The translations under genes and the position numbers were made by a program. DNA of 37,528 bases from Marinobacterium halophilum (GTDB lineage Bacteria > Pseudomonadota > Gammaproteobacteria > Pseudomonadales > Balneatricaceae), in NCBI RefSeq assembly GCF_003014615.1, contig NZ_PYGI01000009.1, forward strand, positions 1-37,528. Direction: 5' to 3'. Under the pieces are notes generated by a model. It was not told where the DNA came from, did not search any database, and saw only the letters and a program-made list of their open reading frames with translations. Shown one piece after another: positions 7,856 to 16,324 of this stretch (position 1 is its first letter; the number at the start of each line of letters is the position of its first letter).

Positions 7856-7884
7856 ATTCTACTCTGCGCCCCGGCATTTGTCGC
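7856..7884 (-). promoter_or_regulatory. Candidate sigma-70 promoter of ubiE
   Basis: Read leftward, GCGACA and TAGAAT are separated by exactly 17 bases (7862-7878). The start point would lie roughly 30 bases before the ubiE ATG. It is a motif match only. Confidence 0.5.
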
Positions 7885-7892
7885 ATTCGGCC

Positions 7893-8273
7893 TTAGCCGC
7901 GGGCGATCAATCCGTTGTCACGCGAAGCGCCGGCAGCGGCTAGTTGATCCAGATAGCGTTGCCAGTAATCGGCTTGATTATGCGCCAGATCATGCAGGTA
8001 TTCCCAAGTATAGAGCCCGGAGTCATGACCGTCGTCAAAGCTGATCTTGAGTGCATAGTTGCCGGCCGGTTCGACGCCCTTGAGGCCGACATGGCGTTTG
8101 CCGGTTTGTAGCACGCCATTGCCGATACCGTGGCCACGGACTTCGGCCGAGGGCGAGTGTACGCGCAGGAATTCAGCGGTCAGCTCGAAGTTGCCGTCGG
8201 CGTAAACCAGCTCCAGGGTACGGGACTTGAGGTGCAGGCGAATATCGGAGGGCAGGGGAACCTGAAGGTTCAT
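7893..8273 (-). CDS. DUF971 / GBBH-like N-terminal domain protein
   Basis: A 126-residue protein of the DUF971 family, related to the N-terminal domain of gamma-butyrobetaine hydroxylase. The block [26 protein letters not shown] matches this domain, and the [10 protein letters not shown] segment is typical of the gammaproteobacterial version. Function is unknown; iron-sulfur or metal-linked roles have been proposed for relatives. A GGAG site precedes the ATG. As in Pseudomonas it lies directly downstream of hslU, separated by a hairpin at 8291-8310. No pha genes intervene before ubiE. Confidence 0.85.
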   Translation of the reverse strand: MNLQVPLPSDIRLHLKSRTLELVYADGNFELTAEFLRVHSPSAEVRGHGIGNGVLQTGKRHVGLKGVEPAGNYALKISFDDGHDSGLYTWEYLHDLAHNQADYWQRYLDQLAAAGASRDNGLIARG

Positions 8274-8290
8274 GGTTGGGCTCCAGCGGA

Positions 8291-8310
8291 GCCGGGACCT
8301 GTGTCCCGGC
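8291..8310 (-). other. Intercistronic hairpin between hslU and the DUF971 gene
   Basis: A perfect 8-bp GC-rich stem (8291-8298 with 8303-8310) has a 4-nt loop and no T-run on either side. It is too short of uridines to be a standard terminator. It may protect the 3' end of the hslVU transcript or partly attenuate the next gene. Confidence 0.5.
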
Positions 8311-8321
8311 GGTATTAGGGA

Positions 8322-9662
8322 TCAGAGGATGTAGTGACTCAGATCCTCGTCCTGACTCAGTTCGTTCAACTGTGAATTCACATACGCAGCATCGACCTGC
8401 ACGGTTTCACCGGACTTGTCAGCGGCGGCGTAGGAGAGTTCCTCCAGCAGACGTTCCATCATGGTGTGCAGGCGACGGGCACCGATATTCTCGGTCTTTT
8501 CGTTGACCTGATAGGCCAGTTCGGCGATGCGGGCGATGCCATCGTCGGTGAACTCGACGCTGACACCTTCAGTGGCCAGCAGCGCACGGTACTGTTCGGT
8601 CAGCGACGCTTTCGGTTCGGTCAGGATGCGACGGAAGTCGTCCGGTGTCAGCGCGTTCAGTTCAACGCGGATCGGCAGACGGCCCTGCAGCTCGGGAATC
8701 AGGTCTGACGGGCGCGCCAGATGGAAGGCACCGGAGGCGATGAACAGGATGTGGTCGGTCTTGACCATGCCGTATTTGGTGCTGACGGTGCAGCCTTCGA
8801 TCAATGGCAGCAGGTCGCGCTGGACGCCTTCGCGGGAGACATCGCCGCCACCGCTGTTGTCGCCACGCTTGCACACCTTGTCGATTTCGTCGAGGAAGAC
8901 GATACCGTTCTGTTCCACCATCTCGACCGCTTTCTGCTTGGTCTCTTCATCCTTGACCAGGGCAGCCGCTTCTTCGTCGGTGAGCAGCTTGAACGCGTCC
9001 TTAACCTTCAGACGCTGGGTCTTTTTGCGTTCCTGACCCATGTTGGAAAACATGTTCTGCAGCTGGCTGGTCATCTCTTCCATGCCCGGAGGGGCCATGA
9101 TTTCGACGCCCATCGGCTGCTGGGAAACCTCGATCTCGATCTCCTTGTCGTCCAGCTGGCCTTCGCGCAGCTTCTTGCGGAAGATCTGACGGGTGGCGCT
9201 GTCGGTCTTGCTCGGCTCATCTTCAGAGTGGGAACCGATCGGCCGTGCCGGTGGCAGCAGGGCATCGAGGATGCGCTCTTCGGCCGCTTCTTCGGCACGG
9301 AAGCGGACTTGCCCCATCGCCTGTTCACGTACCAGCTTGACCGCCATTTCCATCAGGTCGCGGACGATGGTTTCCACGTCGCGGCCGACATAACCGACTT
9401 CAGTAAACTTGGTCGCTTCCACCTTGATGAACGGCGCGTTGGCGAGCTTGGCCAGTCGACGGGCAATCTCGGTCTTGCCGACACCGGTCGGGCCGATCAT
9501 CAGGATGTTCTTCGGGGTCACTTCCGGGCGCAGCTCGGCATCGAGCTGCATGCGACGCCAGCGGTTACGCAGCGCAATGGCGACGGAACGCTTGGCATCG
9601 TCCTGACCGATGATGTGGCGGTTGAGTTCGTGCACGATCTCGCGGGGGGTCATATTGGACAT
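8322..9662 (-). CDS. hslU: ATP-dependent protease ATPase subunit HslU (ClpY)
   Basis: A 446-residue AAA+ unfoldase that feeds substrates to HslV. Walker A is GPTGVGKTE (residues 57-65), Walker B lies in VFLDEIDK, and the pore GYVGR segment is present. The I domain lies between the two Walker motifs and is of normal size. The C-terminus DEDLSHYIL is the tail that docks into and activates HslV. The start at 9662 uses a GGAGAG site located within the end of hslV; a second in-frame ATG lies three codons on. The gene starts 2 bases after hslV, so the two are tightly coupled. Confidence 0.98.
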   Translation of the reverse strand: MSNMTPREIVHELNRHIIGQDDAKRSVAIALRNRWRRMQLDAELRPEVTPKNILMIGPTGVGKTEIARRLAKLANAPFIKVEATKFTEVGYVGRDVETIVRDLMEMAVKLVREQAMGQVRFRAEEAAEERILDALLPPARPIGSHSEDEPSKTDSATRQIFRKKLREGQLDDKEIEIEVSQQPMGVEIMAPPGMEEMTSQLQNMFSNMGQERKKTQRLKVKDAFKLLTDEEAAALVKDEETKQKAVEMVEQNGIVFLDEIDKVCKRGDNSGGGDVSREGVQRDLLPLIEGCTVSTKYGMVKTDHILFIASGAFHLARPSDLIPELQGRLPIRVELNALTPDDFRRILTEPKASLTEQYRALLATEGVSVEFTDDGIARIAELAYQVNEKTENIGARRLHTMMERLLEELSYAAADKSGETVQVDAAYVNSQLNELSQDEDLSHYIL

Positions 9663-9664
9663 GT

Positions 9665-10204
9665 TCAGCTCTCCTCGCGGCTGTTCGCCAGAGTTTCGAT
9701 GGTCAGGTTGTTGTTGGTGAAGACGCAGATGCCGGCGGCAATGTGCAGACTCTTCTCAACGATTTCGTGGGCGCTCAGTTCGGTGTTGTCGACCAGCGCA
9801 CGGGCTGCTGCCAGGGCAAAATTGCCGCCGGAACCGATGGCGATGACGCCATCTTCAGGCTCGATGACATCGCCGTTGCCGGAAATCAGGTAGGTTTTTT
9901 CATGGTTGGCGACCAGCATCAACGCCTCAAGACGGCGCAAGACGCGGTCGGAGCGCCATTCACGGGCCAGATGGATCACGGCGTTGACGATGTTGCCCTG
10001 ATGCTTGTCGAGCTGCTGTTCAAACAGGTCGCGCAGGGTAATGGCATCGGCGGTGCTGCCGGCAAAACCGGTGATAACCTGGTGTTTGGGCAGCATGTTG
10101 ACCTTCTTGGCGCTGCCTTTCATTACGGTGTTGCCCAGTGAAACCTGGCCATCACCGCCGACGACGACCTGATCACCACGGCGTACGGAAACAATTGTTG
10201 TCAT
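9665..10204 (-). CDS. hslV: ATP-dependent protease subunit HslV (ClpQ)
   Basis: A 179-residue proteasome-beta-like peptidase. After removal of Met1 the catalytic N-terminal threonine is exposed ([19 protein letters not shown]). The motifs [21 protein letters not shown] and [15 protein letters not shown] are typical. It forms a double hexamer capped by HslU and degrades unfolded or regulatory proteins after heat stress. A sigma-32-like promoter lies 37-65 bases upstream. The ribosome site is weak (GGGAT, about 10 bases away). Confidence 0.98.
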   Translation of the reverse strand: MTTIVSVRRGDQVVVGGDGQVSLGNTVMKGSAKKVNMLPKHQVITGFAGSTADAITLRDLFEQQLDKHQGNIVNAVIHLAREWRSDRVLRRLEALMLVANHEKTYLISGNGDVIEPEDGVIAIGSGGNFALAAARALVDNTELSAHEIVEKSLHIAAGICVFTNNNLTIETLANSREES

Positions 10205-10240
10205 AACAGAAAAATCCCATCGGTCCGATAATGGGTACAG

Positions 10241-10269
10241 ATATGGATGCCACCGGCAGGATTTTCAAG
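10241..10269 (-). promoter_or_regulatory. Sigma-32 (heat-shock) promoter of hslVU
   Basis: Read leftward, CTTGAAA (10263-10269) is an exact sigma-32 -35 element. After a 14-base spacer comes ATCCATAT (10241-10248), which keeps the CCAT-T core of the CCCCATNT -10 consensus. It lies between the SPOR gene and hslV, in the right place and orientation for heat-shock control of hslVU, which is sigma-32-dependent in E. coli. Confidence 0.75.
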
Positions 10270-10282
10270 GGGGGTGTCCGGA

Positions 10283-10924
10283 TCAATCGATCCGGATCGG
10301 CATGGGGATGATATTGAGCTTGCCCAGTTTGTTGCGGGCCAGGTTCATCTGGGTTTTGTTGTCGAATGGCCCGATGCGGACGCGGTACCAGGTACCGTTG
10401 CTGCCTTCCGAGCGGTCGCTGCGCACACCGGGGAAGCCCTGCAGGATGAGCTTGGCACGCATGCGTTCGGCATCACCGGGGTCACGGAAGGAACCGGCCT
10501 GGAGCAGATAAAGATGTTCCATCTTGGCGTCCTTGGGGGTGGATTTATACACATCCACCTTGGGCGCGACCACTTCCGTTTTCGGCAGCATCTCGTAGAA
10601 CTCGAACTTGCTCTGTTTCGGTTCTGGCGCGGCTACCGGCTTGGGCTTGGGCGTTGGCGTGGGAGCCGGTGCAAGCTTTGCCGAGGTGGCACCGGGAGTG
10701 ACGCTCGCCGCCGGGGCGGCGGGAGGCGTCTGCAGCAGGGTATACAGCAGGTAGCCGAAGCCGCCCAGTACCAGTGGCGTTGCCAGCAACAGTCCCCAGG
10801 GCGTGCGCCGACGCGGCGGCGGAGCCGCCCGCTTGGGGGCGGGCTGTCGCGGTGCCGGACGTGCCGGTTTGCGACTGGCGCTGTTGCCGCTGCGGCGCTT
10901 GCGGGCAAAGTCCTGCTTGGCCAT
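10283..10924 (-). CDS. FtsN-like SPOR domain protein
   Basis: A 213-residue bitopic inner-membrane protein. A basic, proline-rich cytoplasmic N-terminus (to about residue 41) is followed by one transmembrane helix (TPWGLLLATPLVLGGFGYLL, about 41-60). Then comes a proline/alanine-rich periplasmic linker and a C-terminal SPOR domain (from about residue 136, HLYLLQAGSF...WYRVRIGPF). SPOR domains bind denuded septal peptidoglycan, which points to a role in cell division or wall remodelling. It matches the FtsN-like gene found between argS and hslV in Pseudomonas. It starts 3 bases after the argS stop, so it is co-transcribed with argS. Confidence 0.87.
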   Translation of the reverse strand: MAKQDFARKRRSGNSASRKPARPAPRQPAPKRAAPPPRRRTPWGLLLATPLVLGGFGYLLYTLLQTPPAAPAASVTPGATSAKLAPAPTPTPKPKPVAAPEPKQSKFEFYEMLPKTEVVAPKVDVYKSTPKDAKMEHLYLLQAGSFRDPGDAERMRAKLILQGFPGVRSDRSEGSNGTWYRVRIGPFDNKTQMNLARNKLGKLNIIPMPIRID

Positions 10925-10927
10925 CGG

Positions 10928-12685
10928 TTACATCTGCTCCGGTGCGGATACGCCCAGCAGTTTCAGGCCGTTGGCCAGGACCTGACGCACGGCAACGCTC
11001 AGGGTCAGGCGTGCGTTGCGCAGCTCGACATCGTCGATGATCAGTTTGTGGCCGTTGTACCAGGTGTGGAAATCACCGGCCAGATCACGCAGATAGTTGG
11101 ACAGCATGTGCGGTTCGAAGTTGAGCGCGGCGTTGTGCAAAACTTCCGGGTATTTGCCCAACTGTTTCACCAGGTCGGTCTCGGTTTCGCTTTCCAGACG
11201 CTCCAGAGCGGCCAGGCCGGCAGCCTGATCCCAGGCCATGCTCTCGCTTTCCAGCTTGCGCAGAACCGAGCAGACACGGGCGTGGGCGTACTGGATGTAG
11301 TACACAGGGTTGTCCTTGGAGGCAGACTTGGCCAGCTCCAGATCGAAATCCATGTGCTGATCCGCCTTGCGGGTCACGTAGAAGAAGCGGCAGGCATCGT
11401 TGCCCACTTCCTGACGCAGTTCGCGCAGGGTGACGAACGAGCCGGAACGGGTCGACATCTGCACGCGCTCTTCACCGCGGTAGAGAATGGCGAACTGGAC
11501 CAGACGCACCACCAGTTTTTCCGGATCGTAGCCCATGGCCTGAATGGCGGCTTTGACACGGGTGATGTAGCCGTGGTGATCGGCACCCCAGATGTTGATG
11601 ACTTGGTCGAAGCCGCGCTCGAACTTGTTCATGTGGTAGGCGATGTCAGACGCGAAGTAGGTCGTCTGGCCATTGGCGCGCTTGACCACGCGGTCCTTGT
11701 CGTCACCGAAATCGGTAGAGCGGAACCAGATATTGCCTTCCTGCTCGTACAGGAAGCCTTTGGCTTCCAGCTGCTCCAGCGCGCGATCGACGTCGCCACT
11801 GTGGGTCAGCGAGCGTTCGGAGAACCATTCCTGGTAGTTGACGCCGAATTCACCGAGGTCTTCGCGGATATCGGCCAGGATCGAGTTCAGACCGGCATTG
11901 AAGACATGCTCATAATCGTCGCCCAGCAGCTGTTGGGCGCGTTCGATCAGGGCATCAATATGCTGTTCTTTATCGCCACCGGCAGGTTCGTCGGCCGGGA
12001 TGTCGGCAAAGACATCGGCAACCGGACGGTTCAGGCGGTCGCCGTGTTCCTTGATCAGGTCGTGGGCGATATCGCGGATGTAGAAGCCCTGATAACCATT
12101 ACTGGGGAAAGTCAGAACCTGATCGTGCAGTTCCAGGCAGCGCAGCCAGACACTGGTGGCGAGGATGTTCATCTGCCGACCGGCGTCGTTGACGTAGTAC
12201 TCGCGTTCGACTTCAAGGCCAGCGGCCTCAAGCAGGTCGGCAACGGTCGCGCCGTATGCCGCGCCACGGCCGTGACCCACGTGCAGCGGGCCGGTCGGGT
12301 TGGCGGAGACGAACTCCACCTGTACCCGCTTGCCGGAATTGGGGGTGCCGCGACCGAAGTTGTCGCCCTGCGCCAGAATGTCACCGATGACGGCAAAGGT
12401 GGACGCCTGGGTGACAAAGAAATTGATGAAGCCGGGGCCTGCAATCTCGGTTTTCTCGACGTTGGCGGAGGCCGGCAGCGCTGCGCACAGCTGCTGGGCC
12501 AGTTCACGCGGATTGCGTCGGGCCGGTTTAGCCAGAGTCAGGGCAATGTTGCAGGCAAAGTCGCCATGGGCCTTGTCGCGGGTGTTGTCCACCTGGATGT
12601 TGGGCGTGATGTCGGCGGGCAGGGTGCCGTCTGCGACCAGGGTTTCAAGCGCCGCTGCGATCAACTGGGCAATCTGTTCTTTCAT
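10928..12685 (-). CDS. argS: Arginyl-tRNA synthetase
   Basis: A 585-residue class I synthetase that charges tRNA-Arg. It shows the N-terminal Add-1 domain, the HIGH-type motif ([15 protein letters not shown]) and a degenerate KMSKS-type region (RVQMSTRSG), as is usual for ArgRS. A C-terminal DALR anticodon-binding domain ends in the typical GVSAPEQM. Length and order are normal. It follows priA by 81 bases on the same strand and is followed closely by the SPOR gene. A -10-like TATAAT lies in the gap before it. Confidence 0.98.
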   Translation of the reverse strand: MKEQIAQLIAAALETLVADGTLPADITPNIQVDNTRDKAHGDFACNIALTLAKPARRNPRELAQQLCAALPASANVEKTEIAGPGFINFFVTQASTFAVIGDILAQGDNFGRGTPNSGKRVQVEFVSANPTGPLHVGHGRGAAYGATVADLLEAAGLEVEREYYVNDAGRQMNILATSVWLRCLELHDQVLTFPSNGYQGFYIRDIAHDLIKEHGDRLNRPVADVFADIPADEPAGGDKEQHIDALIERAQQLLGDDYEHVFNAGLNSILADIREDLGEFGVNYQEWFSERSLTHSGDVDRALEQLEAKGFLYEQEGNIWFRSTDFGDDKDRVVKRANGQTTYFASDIAYHMNKFERGFDQVINIWGADHHGYITRVKAAIQAMGYDPEKLVVRLVQFAILYRGEERVQMSTRSGSFVTLRELRQEVGNDACRFFYVTRKADQHMDFDLELAKSASKDNPVYYIQYAHARVCSVLRKLESESMAWDQAAGLAALERLESETETDLVKQLGKYPEVLHNAALNFEPHMLSNYLRDLAGDFHTWYNGHKLIIDDVELRNARLTLSVAVRQVLANGLKLLGVSAPEQM

Positions 12686-12735
12686 TGGGGTACTCTGGCT
12701 GGAAGTGAAGATCAGAAGGATGCAATAAACCCACC

Positions 12736-12741
12736 ATTATA
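12736..12741 (-). promoter_or_regulatory. Candidate -10 element of argS
   Basis: Read leftward, an exact TATAAT lies about 50 bases before the argS ATG. The best upstream -35 candidate, TTGGCA, is 19 bases away and a TTGACC is only 12 bases away, so the -35 is uncertain. Short flanking arms (CCACC/GGTGG) could also form a weak hairpin here. Confidence 0.4.
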
Positions 12742-12766
12742 CGATGCAGCGGTGGTCAATTGCCAA

Positions 12767-14968
12767 TCAGTAGCTGTCGATCGGGTCCACATCCAGGGTC
12801 CAGCGTACTCGGCGTGCTTCCGGGTGTGTCTGCAGGAGCCTGATCAGTACGGCCAATGCCTGATGCAGCGGCTTGCGTTGCCCGGCCTGCAGCAGCAACT
12901 GGGCGCGGAACAGGCCTGCGCGCTTCTCCATTAACGAAGGAAAGGGGCCGATGCACTGCACGTCGGCAGGCAACATGTGTTGCTTGCTGGCCAGTTCGCG
13001 CACGCTGAGCAGTACGTTTTCGGCCAGCCCCTGGTGGCTGGCTTCGGCCCGAATCAGGGTGTGGTAGGCAAAAGGCGGCAGGTGGCCACCACGGCGCAGG
13101 CGCAGCTCTTCACGGGCAAAGGCATCGTAGCCGGCGTGGACCAGTGTATTCAGCATTGGATGCTCGGCATTGAACGTCTGCAGCAGGACTTCGCCGGGGT
13201 GATCGGCGCGACCGGCGCGACCGGCCACCTGCAGAATCAGCTGGGCGGTTTTTTCCATGCCGCGAAAATCCGCGCTGAACAGACCTGCATCAGCATCAAG
13301 AACGGCCACCAGTGTCACTTTCGGGAAGTGGTGGCCTTTGGCCAGCATCTGGGTGCCGACCAGAATACACGGCTCGCCGGTATGGACCTGAGCCATGATC
13401 TTGTTCAGTGCATCCTTGCGCTGGGTGCTGTCTCGGTCGACTCGGATGATCGGAGTGTCAGGGAAATGCACGTGGAGTCGGTCCTCGACCCGTTCGGTGC
13501 CGCTGCCGGCAGGGCGCAGCTGGGTGCTGCCGCAATGGGTGCAGGCACGGGGAATCGGGGTTTGCCGGTCGCAGTGGTGGCAATGCAGGTGTGGCGGCTG
13601 GCGATGCAGGGTCATGCGTGCATCGCAGCGGGTGCAGTCGAACGGCGTGCCGCAGTCGTGACAGATCAACGCCGGAGCAAAACCGCGTCGGTTGATGAAC
13701 AGCAGCACCTGAGTCCCTTGAGCCAGGTGCTGCTGAATACGTTGCAACAGGGGCGTGGACAGTCCCGCATCCAGTGCCTGTTGGCGAATATCGAGCAGCT
13801 CAAAGCGTGGCGGTTGTGCATTCCCGGCGCGTCGGGTCAGGCGCAGATGCTGATAGCGGCCGCTGAGGGCGTTGTTCAGGCTTTCCAGTGACGGCGTTGC
13901 GCTGCCGAGCAGGATCGGGATGTTGTGCGCCCGTGCTCGATAGATCGCCAGGTCGCGGGCGTGATAGCGGAAACCATCCTGCTGTTTGAACGAGCCGTCA
14001 TGTTCTTCATCAATGATGATAAGCCCGGGTGATTTCAGCGGTGTGAAAATGGCGGAGCGGGTACCGATCAGGATACGGGCGCTGCCCTCGCGCGCCCACA
14101 GCCAGGCATCAAGACGTTGGCGGTCAGTCAGTCCGGAATGCAGCGCCAGTACAGGCACCCGGAAACGCGCCTTGAAGCGGGCGATGGTCTGCGGGGTCAG
14201 GCCGATCTCCGGTACCAGGATCAGCGCCTGCTTGCCGTGTTCCAGGCAGCGCTGGATCGCCTGCAGATAGACTTCGGTTTTGCCGGAGCCGGTAACCCCT
14301 TCCAGCAGAATCGGGCTGAAGCCCTGCGCATTCTGGACCGCCGTCACCGCCTGATGCTGTTCGTCATGCAGGGTCAGCGGCGCTTCACGCAGGATCTCGG
14401 TGCCGGCATCGGCACCGGGCAGCGCAGGGATGTGTTCGAACGCAACGGCAAGATTTTTCTCGGCCAGGGTTTTCAGCAGTGCCGGATTGCCGCCCTCTGC
14501 CCGCAGGGCATCGGTGCTGATGCCTTGCGGATGCTCCTGCAGCAGGGTCAGCAGTTCGCGCTGGCGACCGGCGCGACTCGACAGGCTATCCAGGGACGCA
14601 TCGGCTGCGGCGCGCCACAGGGTTTGATGCTGGAAGCGGGCGGGCTGGCCCTGACGCAACAGCACCGGCAGGGCTTGCTGCAGGGCATCGCCGACCGGGT
14701 GTTGATAATATTGGGCGGCCCAGGTTGTCAGTGTGAACAGATCAGGGGTCAGTACCGGTTGTTCGTCGAGCAGCTCGAGCGCCGGTTTCAGCTTGTCCAG
14801 CGGCAGTTCGCTGTCCTGTTCCAACGTGAGCAGAATGCCAATCACTTCCCGGCGACCAAAGGGCACCCGCACCCGACAGCCCGGCTGTGCGACGCGGGTC
14901 TCGTAGACGGGCGGGCGGTAGTCGAACAGACGATACAGCGGAGTCGGAATGGCAACGCGGAAGATCAA
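12767..14968 (-). CDS. priA: Primosomal protein N' (replication restart helicase PriA)
   Basis: A 733-residue 3'-to-5' DNA helicase that reloads the replisome at stalled forks. It has the N-terminal 3' DNA-binding domain (IPTPLYRLFDYRPP), Walker A in LEGVTGSGKTEVY, the DEEH box (IIIDEEHDGSFKQQ), a zinc-binding cluster with paired CxxC motifs (CHDCGTPFDCTRC, CHHC, CTHC) and helicase motifs V-VI (QVAGRAGRADHPG). The only plausible start is TTG at 14968, with AGGAT 7 bases upstream; no ATG or GTG lies nearby in frame. It heads the leftward priA-argS-SPOR group. Confidence 0.96.
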   Translation of the reverse strand: MIFRVAIPTPLYRLFDYRPPVYETRVAQPGCRVRVPFGRREVIGILLTLEQDSELPLDKLKPALELLDEQPVLTPDLFTLTTWAAQYYQHPVGDALQQALPVLLRQGQPARFQHQTLWRAAADASLDSLSSRAGRQRELLTLLQEHPQGISTDALRAEGGNPALLKTLAEKNLAVAFEHIPALPGADAGTEILREAPLTLHDEQHQAVTAVQNAQGFSPILLEGVTGSGKTEVYLQAIQRCLEHGKQALILVPEIGLTPQTIARFKARFRVPVLALHSGLTDRQRLDAWLWAREGSARILIGTRSAIFTPLKSPGLIIIDEEHDGSFKQQDGFRYHARDLAIYRARAHNIPILLGSATPSLESLNNALSGRYQHLRLTRRAGNAQPPRFELLDIRQQALDAGLSTPLLQRIQQHLAQGTQVLLFINRRGFAPALICHDCGTPFDCTRCDARMTLHRQPPHLHCHHCDRQTPIPRACTHCGSTQLRPAGSGTERVEDRLHVHFPDTPIIRVDRDSTQRKDALNKIMAQVHTGEPCILVGTQMLAKGHHFPKVTLVAVLDADAGLFSADFRGMEKTAQLILQVAGRAGRADHPGEVLLQTFNAEHPMLNTLVHAGYDAFAREELRLRRGGHLPPFAYHTLIRAEASHQGLAENVLLSVRELASKQHMLPADVQCIGPFPSLMEKRAGLFRAQLLLQAGQRKPLHQALAVLIRLLQTHPEARRVRWTLDVDPIDSY

Positions 14969-15058
14969 GATGCGGATCCTGTGTGACGGGTGATCAATGG
15001 GTATGGGCCTGGGTGCAGTCTAGGGGTTTTGGTGACGCCAGGGAATGGCTGTTTTCGC

Positions 15059-15087
15059 TTGCCCAGAGGTATTGCGGTGCGTATAAT
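15059..15087 (+). promoter_or_regulatory. Sigma-70 promoter of rpmE
   Basis: TTGCCC (15059-15064) and TATAAT (15082-15087) are separated by exactly 17 bases. This predicts an rpmE leader of about 115 bases. It is one of the strongest promoter matches in the window. Confidence 0.7.
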
Positions 15088-15115
15088 TTTGCGCCTTGAT
15101 CGTTACTATAAATGG

Positions 15116-15139
15116 CGGCGCTTTAATTCGAAAGTGCCG
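15116..15139 (+). promoter_or_regulatory. Stem-loop in the rpmE leader
   Basis: A 9-bp stem (15116-15124 with 15131-15139, one G-U pair) has a 6-nt loop. It lies in the untranslated leader about 70 bases before the rpmE start. Further complementary segments (GTGCC/GGCAC) occur downstream up to about 15190. Leaders of ribosomal-protein genes often carry autoregulatory RNA structure, and rpmE is reported to be autoregulated in E. coli. Function here is inferred. Confidence 0.4.
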
Positions 15140-15210
15140 ACAATTGAATGTGCGGTGCCTGGCGTAACATGCGACCGGGTGGCGGCACGCCAATTTTATC
15201 GAGGTTTAAG

Positions 15211-15426
15211 ATGAAAGCTGGTATCCATCCGGAATACAACGAAGTTACTATCACTTGCTCTTGCGGTAACGTGATGAACACCCGTTCTACCATGGGCAAG
15301 GACATGCTGGTCGACGTATGCAGCCAGTGTCACCCGTTCTACACCGGTAAGCAGAAAGAAGCGACTTCTGGCGGCCGTGTTGACCGCTTCAAGCAGCGTT
15401 TCGGCAACCGTGGCAGCAAGGCATAA
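15211..15426 (+). CDS. rpmE: 50S ribosomal protein L31 (zinc-binding form)
   Basis: A 71-residue ribosomal protein bL31. It is the C+ zinc form, with Cys16, Cys18, Cys37 and Cys40 ([15 protein letters not shown]), which also serves as a zinc reserve in related bacteria. The ATG at 15211 has GAGG 6 bases upstream and matches the family start MKAGIHPEY; a longer open frame upstream is not used. The nuclease gene follows with its likely start inside or just after this gene, and a terminator hairpin lies 23 bases past the stop. Confidence 0.97.
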   Translation: MKAGIHPEYNEVTITCSCGNVMNTRSTMGKDMLVDVCSQCHPFYTGKQKEATSGGRVDRFKQRFGNRGSKA

Positions 15427-16225
15427 GTCACTGTTTCCATACGAATACAAAAAGGCACTCATTGCGAGTGCCTTTTTTGTATCTGCGTTTTGCGTCCCGT
15501 TGGCGGCAGCCGAATGTCCGCGCTTGCCTGGCGGGTTTACCGCTGCGGTTGCCCATGTCTACGACGGTGATACGGTCCGCCTGAGCGATGGCCGAAAGGT
15601 GCGACTGATTGGCGTTAACACGCCGGAGCTGGGGCGTGATGGGCGCGCAGACGAGCCGTTTGCCGTGCAGGCCAGGCAGTGGCTGGTGCGCGCAGTGCAG
15701 GGGCGGCGTGTGTATCTGCTGCCTGGGGTCGAGTCGCAGGATCGCTATGGGCGCTTGTTGGCGCACCTGTACCTGCCGAATGAAAATTTGTCGGATGGCG
15801 AGCTGGCCGCAGAAGGGTTGGTCCGCAGCGGCCTCGGTTATGCGCTGGCGGTAGGGGCCAATAGTCGGCTGGCCGACTGTCTGTTTGCCGCCGAAGAAAC
15901 GGCGCGGTCGGCACGGCAGCGACTGTGGCAGCAGGCCCCGGTCGAGGCCTCAGCGATTGCGTCAGCCGGTTTTGCAGTCGTGCGTGGGCGTATTACCCGC
16001 GTGACCCCGATCGCGCGGGGGACGTATATTGATTTGGATCGAACAGTGGCGCTGTTTGTGCCTCGATCCGTGATGGCAACGGTATCCGAACACTGGCGCG
16101 AAGGTCAGATAATAGTGGCGCGAGGCTGGGTTGTTGACCGTCTGCAACGCCAATCTGTATTGCGTTCAGGGCAGCAGCGCTGGCGCTTGAACATCACCCA
16201 TCCACACCATTTGCGGGGCGACTGA
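15410..16225 (+). CDS. Secreted thermonuclease-like (SNase) nuclease
   Basis: A staphylococcal-nuclease-fold enzyme expected to cleave DNA/RNA outside the cytoplasm. The signal peptide is clear ([10 protein letters not shown] to PLAAA, then ECPRL). The SNase domain follows: [11 protein letters not shown] (calcium-binding Asp), [11 protein letters not shown] (catalytic Arg and Glu) and [13 protein letters not shown] (second catalytic Arg). The last 80 or so residues form an OB-like extension (VVRGRITRV...[10 protein letters not shown]). No ATG lies in frame before the signal peptide. Candidates are GTG 15410 (used here), GTG 15377, TTG 15380, or CTG 15431, which has AAGG 9 bases upstream. Gene order matches the nuclease after rpmE in Pseudomonas. 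Confidence 0.85.
   Translation: MAARHKSLFPYEYKKALIASAFFVSAFCVPLAAAECPRLPGGFTAAVAHVYDGDTVRLSDGRKVRLIGVNTPELGRDGRADEPFAVQARQWLVRAVQGRRVYLLPGVESQDRYGRLLAHLYLPNENLSDGELAAEGLVRSGLGYALAVGANSRLADCLFAAEETARSARQRLWQQAPVEASAIASAGFAVVRGRITRVTPIARGTYIDLDRTVALFVPRSVMATVSEHWREGQIIVARGWVVDRLQRQSVLRSGQQRWRLNITHPHHLRGD
15449..15478 (+). terminator. rpmE terminator, inside the nuclease reading frame
   Basis: A perfect 12-bp stem (15449-15460 with 15466-15477) has a 5-nt loop and ends in six T (15473-15478). It is a textbook intrinsic terminator for rpmE. It also encodes part of the hydrophobic signal peptide of the downstream nuclease (residues [10 protein letters not shown]). Confidence 0.85.
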
Positions 16226-16254
16226 AGTCGCAATTGACATCGTCTGAAGCACGG

Positions 16255-16283
16255 TTGTTGTAGATATGGCTTTTATATATGAT
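16255..16283 (+). promoter_or_regulatory. Sigma-70 promoter of maeB
   Basis: TTGTTG (16255-16260) and TATGAT (16278-16283) are separated by 17 bases. The maeB ATG lies about 40 bases downstream. A consensus TTGACA at 16234-16239 lies slightly further upstream but has no good -10 at the right distance. Confidence 0.55.
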
Positions 16284-16324
16284 GCAAGTCCGTCTTTTTA
16301 CAACCATAGTTGGAAACAGCAACC

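Noticed and set aside
8721-9893. A 390-codon open frame on the plus strand
   Set aside because: It is a shadow of hslU and hslV on the opposite strand with no domain content.
10247-12934. An 895-codon open frame on the plus strand
   Set aside because: It is antisense to argS and the SPOR gene, has no recognisable domain, and arises from the biased third codon positions of those genes.
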